Source of the DNA: Acidovorax sp. CCYZU-2555
GTDB taxonomy: Bacteria; Pseudomonadota; Gammaproteobacteria; Burkholderiales; Burkholderiaceae_C
Direction of reading: 5' to 3'
DNA: 49,817 nucleotides
NCBI RefSeq assembly: GCF_018413525.1
Contig: NZ_JAHCDD010000042.1
Location: 1-49,817 of the forward strand
Under the pieces are notes generated by a model that was not told the DNA's origin, did no database searches, and saw only the letters and a list, made by a program, of their open reading frames with translations. The stretch's first letter is position 1. Each line of letters begins with the position of its first letter. Shown one piece after another: positions 26,639 to 34,982 of the stretch. Made by a program: the position numbers and the translations under genes.

Positions 26639-26747
26639 CAGCCCAGGGGCAGCGAGCAAGGGCCGCCCCGCAGCGATGCTGCCGTCCCCCCCACCGAAGG
26701 ATGAGGGGGGAAGACGGGGCGCGCCTAGCGCGAAGCGGCTCAGGGGG
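26639..26747 (-). repeat. GC-rich intergenic repeat element, Comamonadaceae type
   Basis: About 109 bases between argJ and the ATPase gene hold nested inverted repeats: GCAGC/GCTGC (26670-26682), CCGTC-CCCCC/GGGGG-aa-GACGG (26682-26717) and GCGC/GCGC (about 26719-26732). On the minus strand it reads CCCCCTGAGCCGCTTCGCG... and ends with GGGGCGGCCCTTGC...CCCCTGGGCTG. From memory this pattern recurs between genes in Comamonadaceae genomes; I cannot confirm copy number here. It may also act as a transcription barrier. Confidence 0.55.
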
Positions 26748-26750
26748 TCT

Positions 26751-27980
26751 TTAGGATCTGTAGTCAGCGTTGATGGTCACGTACTCGTGGCTGAAGTCGC
26801 AGGTCCAGACCGTATCGACGGCATCGCCGCGGCCCAGCAGCACGCGCACGGTGATTTCCTGCTGCTTCATCACGCGCTGGCCGTCTTCCTCGCGGTAGTC
26901 GGGGTTGCGGCCACCCTTGACAGCCACATGCACCTCGTCGAGGTACAGGTCGATGCCGGTCTGGTCGAGATCGGCAATGCCCGCATAGCCCACGGCCGCG
27001 AGAATGCGGCCCAGGTTGGGGTCGCTGGCGAAGAACGCGGTCTTGACCAGCGGCGAATGCGCGATCGCATAGGCCACCTGGCGGCATTCGGCGCCGGTCT
27101 TGCCGCCTTCGACGCGCACGGTGATGAACTTGGTCGCGCCTTCGCCGTCGCGCACGATGGCCTGGGCCAGCTTTTGCGAAACTTCGAGCAGCGCGGCCTG
27201 CAAGGCCTGGCCTTCGGCGCTGGTCAGCGAAGTGATCTGCGCGTGCTTGGCACGGTTGGTGGCAATCAGCACGAACGAGTCGTTGGTCGAGGTGTCGCCG
27301 TCGATGGTCACGCGGTTGAACGAGGCTTCAGCCAGTTCGGTCACCAGCGGCTGCAGCAGCTCGGGCGCGATGTTCGCATCGGTGGCGAGAAAGCCCAACA
27401 TGGTCGCCATGTTCGGGCGGATCATGCCCGCGCCCTTGCTGATGCCGGTGATGGACACCGTCGCATCACCGATCTGCACCTGGCGGCTGAACGCCTTGGG
27501 CAGGGTGTCGGTGGTCATGATGCCTTCGGCGGCACGCGCCCAATGCGCGGGCTGGGCGTCGGCCAGCGCGGCGGGCATGCCGGCGACGATGCGGTCGACG
27601 GGCAGCGGCTCCATGATCACGCCTGTGGAGAACGGCAGCACCTGGTGTGCGGCCACGCCCAGCAACTCGGCCAGCGCGGCGCTGGTGGCGCGCGCGGCGG
27701 CCAGGCCCTGGGCGCCCGTGCCGGCGTTGGCATTGCCGGTGTTGATCACCATGGCGCGCACCGCGCCGCCCTGGGCCAGGTGTTCACGGCTGACCTGCAC
27801 CGGTGCGGCGCAGAAGCGGTTCTGCGTGAACACGCCGGCCACGGCCGCGCCTTCATCGAGCAGGAACACCGTCAGGTCCTTGCGGTTGGCCTTGCGCACG
27901 CCGGCTTCGGCGACGCCAATACGGACACCGTCGATCGCAAGCAGCTCGGCGGCAACAGGGGCGGAGAGATTCACAGGCAT
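26751..27980 (-). CDS. argJ: bifunctional ornithine acetyltransferase / N-acetylglutamate synthase
   Basis: ArgJ transfers the acetyl group from N-acetylornithine to glutamate, closing the cyclic arginine pathway, and may also use acetyl-CoA. 409 residues from ATG 27980 ('[10 protein letters not shown]'). The self-cleavage site is A192-T193 in '[14 protein letters not shown]', where T193 becomes the nucleophile of the beta subunit. The upstream open frame is not coding. It is 104 bases downstream of secA on the same strand, a common betaproteobacterial arrangement, with a hairpin between. Confidence 0.96.
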   Translation of the reverse strand: MPVNLSAPVAAELLAIDGVRIGVAEAGVRKANRKDLTVFLLDEGAAVAGVFTQNRFCAAPVQVSREHLAQGGAVRAMVINTGNANAGTGAQGLAAARATSAALAELLGVAAHQVLPFSTGVIMEPLPVDRIVAGMPAALADAQPAHWARAAEGIMTTDTLPKAFSRQVQIGDATVSITGISKGAGMIRPNMATMLGFLATDANIAPELLQPLVTELAEASFNRVTIDGDTSTNDSFVLIATNRAKHAQITSLTSAEGQALQAALLEVSQKLAQAIVRDGEGATKFITVRVEGGKTGAECRQVAYAIAHSPLVKTAFFASDPNLGRILAAVGYAGIADLDQTGIDLYLDEVHVAVKGGRNPDYREEDGQRVMKQQEITVRVLLGRGDAVDTVWTCDFSHEYVTINADYRS

Positions 27981-28037
27981 GCGAATGTCTTTCGTAAAAA
28001 GAGTTCGGAGGATTATCCAGCCCGGCGCCAATGCAAA

Positions 28038-28055
28038 CACGGGCCGTAGCCCGTG
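28038..28055 (-). terminator. hairpin between secA and argJ
   Basis: Perfect stem CACGGGC/GCCCGTG with a 4-base loop, followed on the minus strand by TTTGCATTGG. It probably limits read-through from secA to argJ, although the T-tract is short. Confidence 0.45.
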
Positions 28056-28084
28056 CATGCCATTTCAGCGCCGGTTGCGCAGAC

Positions 28085-30832
28085 TCAAGCCAGCTTGCCG
28101 TGGCATTGCTTGAACTTCAGGCCACTGCCGCAAGGGCAGGGATCGTTGCGGCCCACGCGCACCATCGGCGCGCCGGCTTCGGCCTCGTCGGCACGCACCG
28201 TGGTCTGGCTGCCGTCTTCGGTCGGCGAAGTGTAGGTCACGTTGGCGATGTGCTCGGCGCGCTGGCCCAGCACTTCGGTCGCCTGGTCCAGCTGTTCGTT
28301 GGACTGCACCTGCACGGTCATCAGCACGCGCGTGACTTCGCTCTTGACCTGGTCGATCAGCTGGCGGAACAGCTCGAAGGCTTCGCGCTTGTATTCCTGC
28401 TTGGGCTGCTTTTGCGCGTAGCCGCGCAAATGGATGCCCTGGCGCAGGTAGTCGAGCGCGGCCAGGTGGTCACGCCAATTGGAGTCGAAGCTCTGCAGCA
28501 GCACGGCGCGCTGGAACTGGGTGAAGTTCTCGTGGCCGATCAGCGCCAGCTTGGCGTCGAACGCCGCCTGGGCGGCCTGCAACACCTTTTCGAGAATTTC
28601 CTCGTCGGTGACGGACTCGGCCGTGCCGGCTTCCTGCACCAGCGGCAGCTCCAGACGCCATTCGTCGTTGAGGTGCTTCTCGAGCGCGGGCAGATCCCAT
28701 TGCTCTTCCATCGAGTCGGCAGGCACATGCTGGCGCACGATGTCGGTCACGGTCTCTTCGCGCATCACGCCGATCAGTTCGTTCAGATCGATCGCGTCGA
28801 GGATCTCGTTGCGCTGCTGGTAGATCACCTTGCGCTGGTCGTTGGCGACGTCATCGTATTCAAGCAACTGCTTGCGCACGTCGAAGTTGCGCGCTTCGAC
28901 CTTGCGCTGCGCGGATTCGATGGAGCGCGTGACGATACCGGCTTCGATGGCTTCGCCATCGGGCATCTTCAGGCGTTCCATGATGGCCTTGACGCGGTCG
29001 CCGGCAAAAATGCGCAGCAGCGTGTCGTCCAGGCTCAGGTAGAAGCGCGAGGAACCGGGGTCACCCTGGCGGCCCGAGCGGCCGCGCAGCTGGTTGTCGA
29101 TGCGGCGCGACTCGTGGCGTTCGGTGGCGATGATGCGCAGGCCACCCAGGGCCGCGACCTTCTCGTGCTCGATCTGCCACTGGGCACGCACTTCTTCGAG
29201 GCGGCGCGCACGCGTTGCTTCGTCCAGCGAGGTATCGGCTTCGACCACGCTCAACAGCTTTTCCAGATTGCCGCCCAGCACGATGTCGGTGCCGCGGCCG
29301 GCCATGTTGGTGGCGATGGTGATCATGCCGGTACGGCCGGCCTGGGCGACGATGTCGGCCTCACGCGCATGCTGCTTGGCGTTGAGCACCTGGTGCGGCA
29401 GCTTGGCTTCGTTGAGCAGCTCGTCGATGATTTCCGAGTTCTCGATCGAGGTCGTGCCGACCAGCACCGGCTGGCCGCGCTCGTAGCATTCGCGGATGTC
29501 CTTGATCGCGGCTTCGTACTTCTCGGCCGTGGTCTTGTAGACGCGGTCGAGCTGATCTTCGCGGCGGCTCTGGCGATTCGGCGGGATGACCACGGTTTCA
29601 AGACCGTAGATTTCCTGGAATTCGTAGGCTTCGGTATCGGCCGTGCCGGTCATGCCGCCGAGCTTGCCGTAGAGGCGGAAGTAGTTCTGGAAGGTGATCG
29701 AGGCCAGGGTCTGGTTCTCGGCCTGGATGGTCACGCCTTCCTTGGCTTCGACGGCCTGGTGCAGGCCATCGCTCCAGCGGCGGCCGGACATCAGGCGACC
29801 GGTGAATTCATCGACGATCACGATCTCACCGTTCTGCACCACATAGTGCTGGTCGCGGTGGTACAGGTGATTGGCACGCAGCGAAGCGTACAGGTGGTGC
29901 ATCAGCGTGATGTTGGCCGGATCGTAGAGCGAGGCGCCCTCGGCGATCAGGTTGGCATTGAACAGCACGCGCTCGGCGGTTTCATGGCCTTGCTCGGTCA
30001 GGAACACCTGCTGGGTCTTTTCGTCCAGCGTGAAGTCGCCGGGCGTGGTGACGCCCTCGCCAGTGCGCGGATCGGCTTCGCCGACCTGGCGCGTGAGCAT
30101 CGGCACGATGGCGTTCATCGCCAGGTACATGGCGGTGTTGTCGTCGGCCTGGCCGCTGATGATCAGCGGGGTGCGCGCTTCGTCGATCAGGATCGAGTCC
30201 ACCTCATCGACGATGGCGAAGTTGAGCTGCCGCTGCACGCGGTCGCCCGACTCGTAGACCATGTTATCGCGCAGGTAGTCGAAGCCGTATTCGTTGTTCG
30301 TGCCGTAGGTTATGTCGGACTGGTAGGCCGCCTGTTTTTCCTCACGCGGCATGTTGGGCAGGTTGATACCCACCGACAGGCCGAGGAAGTTGTACAGGCG
30401 GGCCATCCACTGCGCATCGCGATTGGCGAGGTAGTCATTGACCGTGACGACATGCACGCCGACGCCGGCCAGTGCATTCAGGTAGACCGGCAGCGTGGCG
30501 GTGAGGGTCTTGCCTTCACCGGTGCGCATTTCAGCGACCTTGCCGTAGTGCAAGGCCATGCCGCCGAGCAGCTGCACGTCGAAGTGACGCATCTTCATGA
30601 TGCGCTTGGAGCCTTCACGCACGACCGCGAAGGCTTCAGGCAGCAGATCGTCCAGGCTTTGGCCTTGACTCACCCGCTCCTTGAATTCCTGCGTCTTGGC
30701 ACGCAACGCTTCGTCGCTGAGCTTTTCAAGTTCGGGCTCCATCGCATTGATGCGAGCCACCGTCTTGCGGTATTGCTTGAGAAGCCGGTCATTGCGGCTG
30801 CCGAATAATTTGGTGAGGAAGTTGGTGGCCAT
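28085..30832 (-). CDS. secA: preprotein translocase ATPase SecA
   Basis: SecA drives export of unfolded proteins through SecYEG. 915 residues from ATG 30832 ('[11 protein letters not shown]'), with a ribosome-binding site AAGGTG 11 bases upstream. Walker A 'RTGEGKT' (103-109), DEAD-type '[15 protein letters not shown]', second nucleotide-binding domain with 'GTTSIENSE' and 'NMAGRGTDI', and a C-terminal zinc/SecB-binding motif '[14 protein letters not shown]' (C899, C901, C910, H911). The gene is divergent from a dciA-like gene. The 284-base divergent region holds hairpin CTGCGC-AAA-GCGCAG (31011-31025) and no other gene. Confidence 0.98.
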   Translation of the reverse strand: MATNFLTKLFGSRNDRLLKQYRKTVARINAMEPELEKLSDEALRAKTQEFKERVSQGQSLDDLLPEAFAVVREGSKRIMKMRHFDVQLLGGMALHYGKVAEMRTGEGKTLTATLPVYLNALAGVGVHVVTVNDYLANRDAQWMARLYNFLGLSVGINLPNMPREEKQAAYQSDITYGTNNEYGFDYLRDNMVYESGDRVQRQLNFAIVDEVDSILIDEARTPLIISGQADDNTAMYLAMNAIVPMLTRQVGEADPRTGEGVTTPGDFTLDEKTQQVFLTEQGHETAERVLFNANLIAEGASLYDPANITLMHHLYASLRANHLYHRDQHYVVQNGEIVIVDEFTGRLMSGRRWSDGLHQAVEAKEGVTIQAENQTLASITFQNYFRLYGKLGGMTGTADTEAYEFQEIYGLETVVIPPNRQSRREDQLDRVYKTTAEKYEAAIKDIRECYERGQPVLVGTTSIENSEIIDELLNEAKLPHQVLNAKQHAREADIVAQAGRTGMITIATNMAGRGTDIVLGGNLEKLLSVVEADTSLDEATRARRLEEVRAQWQIEHEKVAALGGLRIIATERHESRRIDNQLRGRSGRQGDPGSSRFYLSLDDTLLRIFAGDRVKAIMERLKMPDGEAIEAGIVTRSIESAQRKVEARNFDVRKQLLEYDDVANDQRKVIYQQRNEILDAIDLNELIGVMREETVTDIVRQHVPADSMEEQWDLPALEKHLNDEWRLELPLVQEAGTAESVTDEEILEKVLQAAQAAFDAKLALIGHENFTQFQRAVLLQSFDSNWRDHLAALDYLRQGIHLRGYAQKQPKQEYKREAFELFRQLIDQVKSEVTRVLMTVQVQSNEQLDQATEVLGQRAEHIANVTYTSPTEDGSQTTVRADEAEAGAPMVRVGRNDPCPCGSGLKFKQCHGKLA

Positions 30833-31116
30833 GCAAACAGATTCACCTTGTCTGCACCAGGGCATTCAAGGAAACCAGAGTCCCTAAGAAGAATGTATTT
30901 CAGATGGGGCCGCGCCATGGAATTTCTACAGCAAGAACCCATAATGCGGAGACTGATCCAATGATTCTAACTGCCTGATCTCGTACAGGGCATGCCTGCA
31001 GCCCACATCCCTGCGCAAAGCGCAGTCGCAAACGTTCCAGAGTCAAAGGGCTTTTGCCACCCACTCCTCTTGCAACCGGCGCCCAGGCGCGCAGCGGCAC
31101 CCATTTTTTCCAGGCC

Positions 31117-31416
31117 ATGACCCGACGCACTTACCCCATTTCCCTGCAGCAGGCCGCCCAGTCATCGCCCACCTTGGCCAAGCTGGTGGCGATGACGCAG
31201 GATTCCTCGGCACGCCTGCAGGCGATTCAGCCGTTGATGCCCATCACCTTGCGCAAGGTGGTTCAGGCCGGCCCCATCGAAGGCAGCTGCTGGTGCCTGC
31301 TGGTCAAGAGCAATGCGGCCGCGGCCAAGCTGCGCCAGCTGCTGCCCGCGTTTGCGGCGCATCTGCGCGTCAAGGGCTGGGATGTGACGGAAATCCGCCT
31401 CAGGGTCCAGACCTGA
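31117..31416 (+). CDS. DciA-like (DUF721) protein
   Basis: 99 residues from ATG 31117 ('MTRRTYPISLQQAAQ'). The sequence fits the DUF721 fold: an N-terminal helix, then a strand pair around 'GPIEGSCWCLLVKSNAAAAKL' and a terminal 'GWDVTEIRLRV'. DUF721 includes DciA, the loader or operator of replicative helicase DnaB in bacteria lacking DnaC. The position divergent from secA is also typical of such genes in betaproteobacteria. The protein is short, so function is by family only. It is convergent with the doxX gene 9 bases away. Confidence 0.75.
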   Translation: MTRRTYPISLQQAAQSSPTLAKLVAMTQDSSARLQAIQPLMPITLRKVVQAGPIEGSCWCLLVKSNAAAAKLRQLLPAFAAHLRVKGWDVTEIRLRVQT

Positions 31417-31424
31417 AGCAGCTT

Positions 31425-31850
31425 TCAAGCGAGTTGCGTGCCGAGCAAGGGCTTGGACCGGCGCGCATCCACGCTCCAGGGCCCCGCGCCCGCGGCAGCG
31501 ATGTAGAGGAACACAAACGCGAACAGCACGGCCGCCTCGCCCTGGTTCAGCGAAGGCGCGAGCACAAAGCCCTTGGTGGCATGGCCGATGAAATAGGCAA
31601 ACGCCGCCAGACCCGACAGCACGAACGCCGTGGGCCGCGTGAACCAGCCAATCAGCAGCAGCGCGCCGCCCACCAGCTCCAGAATGCCGGCCAGACCGAG
31701 CAGGGAGACGAGTTGCAGGTTGTCGAAGTACGCGACATGGGGAAAGCCGAACAGCTTGGCCGTGCCATGCTGGATCAGCAGGAACGCGGACACGATGCGC
31801 AGCACCGACAACGCGCGCGGCGCGAACACCTCAGGATTGCGAAGAGACAT
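31425..31850 (-). CDS. DoxX-family membrane protein
   Basis: 141 residues with four hydrophobic helices (about 14-32, 45-67, 73-92 and 105-122) and the DoxX pattern 'ALSVLRIVSAFLLIQHGTAKLFGFP' at the start, with 'LELVGGALLLIGWFTRP' in the middle. DoxX proteins are small inner-membrane proteins linked to redox and thiol stress. It lies 41 bases downstream of the peroxiredoxin gene, so the two are probably co-transcribed and may act together. Confidence 0.87.
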   Translation of the reverse strand: MSLRNPEVFAPRALSVLRIVSAFLLIQHGTAKLFGFPHVAYFDNLQLVSLLGLAGILELVGGALLLIGWFTRPTAFVLSGLAAFAYFIGHATKGFVLAPSLNQGEAAVLFAFVFLYIAAAGAGPWSVDARRSKPLLGTQLA

Positions 31851-31891
31851 GATGGGCCTATCGATCGATGGGTTGAAAGAAGTCGCAGCGC

Positions 31892-32533
31892 TTACTTGTT
31901 GGGTTGCGGCGTGATGCGCAGGTAGGGGCGCACGGCCTTGAAGCCCTTGGGAAAGCGCTGGGCGATTTCCGCCGCGTCCTGCAGCGACGGCAGGATCACG
32001 ACATCGTCACCGTCCTTCCAGTTCGCGGGCGTCGCCACCTTGTGGCTGTCGGTGAGCTGCAGCGAATCGATCACGCGCAGGATTTCATCGAAATTGCGCC
32101 CGGTGCTGGCCGGATAGGTCAGCGTGGTGCGGATCACATGCCTGGGGTCGATGATGAAGACACTGCGCACCGTGGCGGTGGTCGAGGCGTTGGGGTGTAT
32201 CAGGTCATACAGCTCGGACACCTTGCGGTCGGCATCGGCCAGGATGGGAAAGTCGACCTTGGTGTTCTGTGTCTCGTTGATGTCCTTGATCCATTCGCGG
32301 TGCTTGTCGACCGGGTCGACACTCACCGCGATCGCCTTCACTCCCCGCTTGGCGAATTCAGAGGACAACGCCGCCGTCCTGCCAAGCTCCGTGGTGCACA
32401 CCGGCGTGAAGTCGGCCGGGTGGGAAAACAGCACGACCCACTTGTCGCCCGCCCATTGATGGAAAGAAATCGGGCCTTCGCTGGAGTCTTGCGTGAAGTC
32501 CGGAGCGCTGTCTCCAAGTCGCAGTGTGGGCAT
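31892..32533 (-). CDS. 1-Cys peroxiredoxin, Prx6/AhpC-TSA family
   Basis: 213 residues from ATG 32533 ('MPTLRLGDSAPDF'). The peroxidatic cysteine C46 sits in 'HPADFTPVCTTELG', and the long C-terminal domain 'LQLTDSHKVATPANWKDGDDVVI' marks the Prx6 class. It reduces hydrogen peroxide or organic hydroperoxides with an external thiol donor. A CAGGAAAT ribosome-binding site precedes the start. A possible promoter on the minus strand (TTGGTG, 17 bases, CACAAT) lies about 20-60 bases upstream. The doxX gene follows. Confidence 0.93.
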   Translation of the reverse strand: MPTLRLGDSAPDFTQDSSEGPISFHQWAGDKWVVLFSHPADFTPVCTTELGRTAALSSEFAKRGVKAIAVSVDPVDKHREWIKDINETQNTKVDFPILADADRKVSELYDLIHPNASTTATVRSVFIIDPRHVIRTTLTYPASTGRNFDEILRVIDSLQLTDSHKVATPANWKDGDDVVILPSLQDAAEIAQRFPKGFKAVRPYLRITPQPNK

Positions 32534-32841
32534 GGCATTTCCTGAAGGTTGAAAACTCCCATTGTGGAAAGTGCCGACCCGCACACCAACGAATGCCTTG
32601 TACTTTCAATATGACATTTCCGTGCCTGGCCCGGTGAGGCGCCCCACGCGAGCGCCCCGGACAAACTGCAGCACGGCCTGCTCCATCGTGCAGGCCTGGA
32701 AGCCCAAACGCAAGCGGCCACGGCAGCCGTCGCTGCAATGGCGAAAATTGTCTGGGAAAATGCGTGCGAAGCGAGTAACTGTCGCACACTGCTTTTGTCT
32801 CGTATTCAACCAAATGAACAGAACAAAACGCAGCAAAAAGA
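32534..32841. other. 308-base intergenic region without a supported gene
   Basis: Between the peroxiredoxin start and tRNA-Thr. Open frames here (for example one on the minus strand extending into the peroxiredoxin gene) have no recognisable protein character. The part near 32580-32530 probably holds the peroxiredoxin promoter. The part near 32842 gives a T-rich stretch (minus strand CCATCTTTTTGC) that could end the tRNA-Thr transcript. I see nothing else in it. Confidence 0.5.
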
Positions 32842-32917
32842 TGGTGCCGGTTGTCGGAATCGAACTGACGACCTACCGCTTACAAGGCGGGTGCTCTACC
32901 AACTGAGCTAAACCGGC
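32842..32917 (-). tRNA. tRNA-Thr (anticodon UGU)
   Basis: 76 bases including an encoded CCA (32842-32844). The acceptor GCCGGTT pairs with AACCGGC. The anticodon loop is CTTGTAA, giving anticodon TGT for threonine (ACA). The T arm GTCGG-TTCGATT-CCGAC is normal (27-43 closes with a C-T mismatch). It lies downstream of sspB on the same strand. Confidence 0.96.
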
Positions 32918-32926
32918 GAAGCCCAA

Positions 32927-32932
32927 ATTCTA
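32927..32932 (-). promoter_or_regulatory. -10 box for tRNA-Thr
   Basis: TAGAAT on the minus strand ends 9 bases before the tRNA 5' end, the right distance for a start just before the gene. The -35 region is a plain T-run at the expected place (32949-32955), shared with the sspB terminator. Confidence 0.4.
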
Positions 32933-32949
32933 GCCGATAGAAAATGGGC

Positions 32950-32981
32950 AAAAAACCAAAAACGCGTATTTATTTGACGCG
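32950..32981 (-). terminator. terminator of sspA-sspB
   Basis: On the minus strand CGCGT (32981-32977) and ACGCG (32967-32963) form a short stem across the sspB stop codon, followed by TTTTTGGTTTTTT. The first arm lies in the last codons of sspB. Confidence 0.6.
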
Positions 32982-33464
32982 CTTGAGCGCAGGGCGCGGA
33001 CCCGAAGGCGGCGTGCGCGGTGGCACGGGCGCGTCGTCGTCGTCCTGCACGAGCTGCATGATGGGCGCGTCGGCACTGTGCTCGGTGGGAACGGAGCTCA
33101 AAGCTGGCGGCGTGCTGCCCTGCTCCTTGCGATCCGAGGCTTCCGGCGACAGCGGAAAGGCCATGCCTTCGCCGGTTTCACGCGCGTAGATCGCGATCAC
33201 CCGCCCCACGGGCACCGAGATATCGCGCGGCTGGCCGCCGAAGCGGGCCTTGAACGCGATGAAGTCGTTACCCAGCTGCAGCCCGCCGGTGGCGTCGTAG
33301 CTGGTGTTGAGCACGATTTCCCCGTCCTTGACGAACTCCTGGGGCACCTGGACCGTGTGGTCCACGCGCACCGCGAGATAAGGCGTCAGGCCATTGTCCG
33401 TACACCACTCATGCAGTGCGCGGATCATGTAAGGCCGGGTAGAACTGGATTCCAATGCATTCAT
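32970..33464 (-). CDS. sspB: ClpXP protease specificity-enhancing factor SspB
   Basis: SspB tethers ssrA-tagged proteins to ClpXP. 164 residues: a compact N-terminal substrate-binding domain (about 8-110, 'SSTRPYMIRALHEWCTDNGLTPYL', 'FGGQPRDISVPVGRVIAIYARE'), then a flexible acidic linker (about 115-150), ending in 'RPALKRVK', the ClpX-binding tail. It lies 27 bases after sspA, the standard pairing. Confidence 0.95.
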   Translation of the reverse strand: MNALESSSTRPYMIRALHEWCTDNGLTPYLAVRVDHTVQVPQEFVKDGEIVLNTSYDATGGLQLGNDFIAFKARFGGQPRDISVPVGRVIAIYARETGEGMAFPLSPEASDRKEQGSTPPALSSVPTEHSADAPIMQLVQDDDDAPVPPRTPPSGPRPALKRVK

Positions 33465-33491
33465 GGCTGGTCTCTGGCGGCAGGCAGGCGC

Positions 33492-34103
33492 TTACTTGCG
33501 CATCACCTTTTCGGAAGGTGTGAGCGCTTCGATGTAGGCGGGACGCGAGAAGATGCGCTCGGCGTACTTGAGCAAAGGCGCAGCGTTCTTGCTGAGTTCG
33601 ATGCCGTAGTAGTCAAGGCGCCACAGCAGCGGAGCGATGGCCACGTCGAGCATCGAGAAGTTCTCGCCCAGCATGTACTTGTTCTTGAGGAACACCGGAG
33701 CCAGCTGCGTCAGGCGATCGCGAATGTGCGCGCGCGCCTTTTCGATGGCCTTTTCGTTGCCCTTGACGTTGCGGGCTTCGAGGATGTTCACGTGAACGAA
33801 CAGTTCCTTCTCGAAGTTCAGCAGGAACAGGCGCACGCGCGCGCGGTCCACCGGGTCGCCGGGCATCAGTTGGGGATGCGGGAAGCGCTCGTCAATGTAC
33901 TCATTGATGATGTTCGATTCGTACAGAATCAGGTCGCGCTCGACCAGGATAGGCACCTGGCCGTAGGGATTCATCACATTGATGTCTTCGGGCTTGCTGT
34001 ACAGGTCCACATCACGGATCTCGAAGTCCATGCCCTTTTCAAACAGCACAAAGCGGCAACGGTGAGAGAAGGGGCAGGTTGTTCCCGAGTAAAGCACCAT
34101 CAT
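33492..34103 (-). CDS. sspA: stringent starvation protein A
   Basis: 203 residues with a glutathione S-transferase fold: thioredoxin-like N-terminal domain ('MMVLYSGTTCPFSHRCRFVLFEKGMD', 'NPYGQVPILVERDLILYESNII') and an all-helical C-terminal domain. SspA is an RNA-polymerase-associated regulator of starvation and acid responses. An AGGAGCC ribosome-binding site precedes the ATG. It is separated from petC by a strong terminator, so it probably has its own promoter in or near 34156-34212, where a GGGCACGC/GCGTGCCC hairpin also lies. Confidence 0.95.
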   Translation of the reverse strand: MMVLYSGTTCPFSHRCRFVLFEKGMDFEIRDVDLYSKPEDINVMNPYGQVPILVERDLILYESNIINEYIDERFPHPQLMPGDPVDRARVRLFLLNFEKELFVHVNILEARNVKGNEKAIEKARAHIRDRLTQLAPVFLKNKYMLGENFSMLDVAIAPLLWRLDYYGIELSKNAAPLLKYAERIFSRPAYIEALTPSEKVMRK

Positions 34104-34123
34104 GGTGAAGGCTCCTAAAAATC

Positions 34124-34155
34124 AAAAAGAGTGGGACGCATGAAGCGCCCACTCT
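34124..34155 (-). terminator. terminator of petABC
   Basis: On the minus strand AGAGTGGGCGC and GCGTCCCACTCT form a long stem with one mismatch, followed by TTTTGATTTTT. It lies about 57 bases after the petC stop. A perfect hairpin GGGCACGC/GCGTGCCC (34172-34192) precedes it. Confidence 0.85.
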
Positions 34156-34212
34156 GTACCGATCCGTCTGAGGGCACGCGGCAAGCGTGCCCGCAGGCGT
34201 GTGGATCGTCCG

Positions 34213-34968
34213 TTACTTGACGTCTTTCCAGAATGCAGCGTTCAAGCGCCAGGCAATCAGGATGAAAATTCCAAGGAAGATAAGCACGCCCACGCCAATG
34301 CGTACACGGCTGTTTTGTGCAGGCTCACCCATCCATTGGAGGTAATTCACCAAGTCGCCAACGGCCCGATCGTACTGCACAGGCGTCATTGACCCTGGAG
34401 TGAGCTGTTCCCAGCCTTTGAAAACCTGGGTTTTCTGGCCGTGGACATCATGCTCCTCGAACACCGCACGGCGCTCGCCCTGCAGCTGCCACAGCGCGTG
34501 CGGCATGCCGATGCTGGGGAAAGCCAGGTTGTTCCAGCCCGTGGGCTTGGTTTCGTCCTTGTAGAACGTGCGCAGGAAAGTGTAGAGGTAATCCGCACCC
34601 GAGCCGCCGGCGCCGGCGCGCGAGCGCGCGATCACCGTCAGGTCGGGAGGATTGCCGCCAAACCAGTCCTTGGCCTGCTTGGGATCTATCGTCGCCTTCA
34701 TGGTTTCGCCGACCTTGTCGGTCGTGAACAGCAGGTTGTCCTTGATTTCCTGCTCGGTCAGACCGATGTCCTGCAGGCGGTTGTAGCGCATGAACGCCGC
34801 GGAGTGGCAGCTCAGGCAGTAGTTGACGAACAGCTTGGCGCCGTTTTGCAGCGAGGCCTGGTTGGTCGTATCCACCGGCGCCTTGTCCCAGGCGATGCCG
34901 CCTTCGGCAGCCTGGGCGCCCGCGACAAACCCGAAGGCAGCGATCAGCGTGAGGATCAGTTTCTTCAT
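34213..34968 (-). CDS. petC: cytochrome c1 of the bc1 complex
   Basis: 251 residues. A signal peptide (1-20, 'AQA' cleavage) exports the protein. The covalent haem site CLSCH is C51-C54-H55, and the expected Met ligand lies in the later soluble domain. One C-terminal membrane anchor (about 222-242, 'IGVGVLIFLGIFILIAW') holds it in the inner membrane with the haem in the periplasm. It passes electrons from the Rieske protein to soluble cytochrome c. It is the third gene of petA-petB-petC, 14 bases after petB. Confidence 0.97.
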   Translation of the reverse strand: MKKLILTLIAAFGFVAGAQAAEGGIAWDKAPVDTTNQASLQNGAKLFVNYCLSCHSAAFMRYNRLQDIGLTEQEIKDNLLFTTDKVGETMKATIDPKQAKDWFGGNPPDLTVIARSRAGAGGSGADYLYTFLRTFYKDETKPTGWNNLAFPSIGMPHALWQLQGERRAVFEEHDVHGQKTQVFKGWEQLTPGSMTPVQYDRAVGDLVNYLQWMGEPAQNSRVRIGVGVLIFLGIFILIAWRLNAAFWKDVK

Positions 34969-34982
34969 TATTTTTCTCCGGC

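Noticed and set aside
28031..30808. A 925-codon open frame on the plus strand opposite secA
   Set aside because: It is antisense to a clear SecA and has low-complexity His/Val/Leu/Gly-rich content, typical of the open shadow frame in high-GC genes.
32358..32813. A 151-codon minus-strand frame before the peroxiredoxin gene
   Set aside because: It overlaps the peroxiredoxin in another frame and shows no family features.
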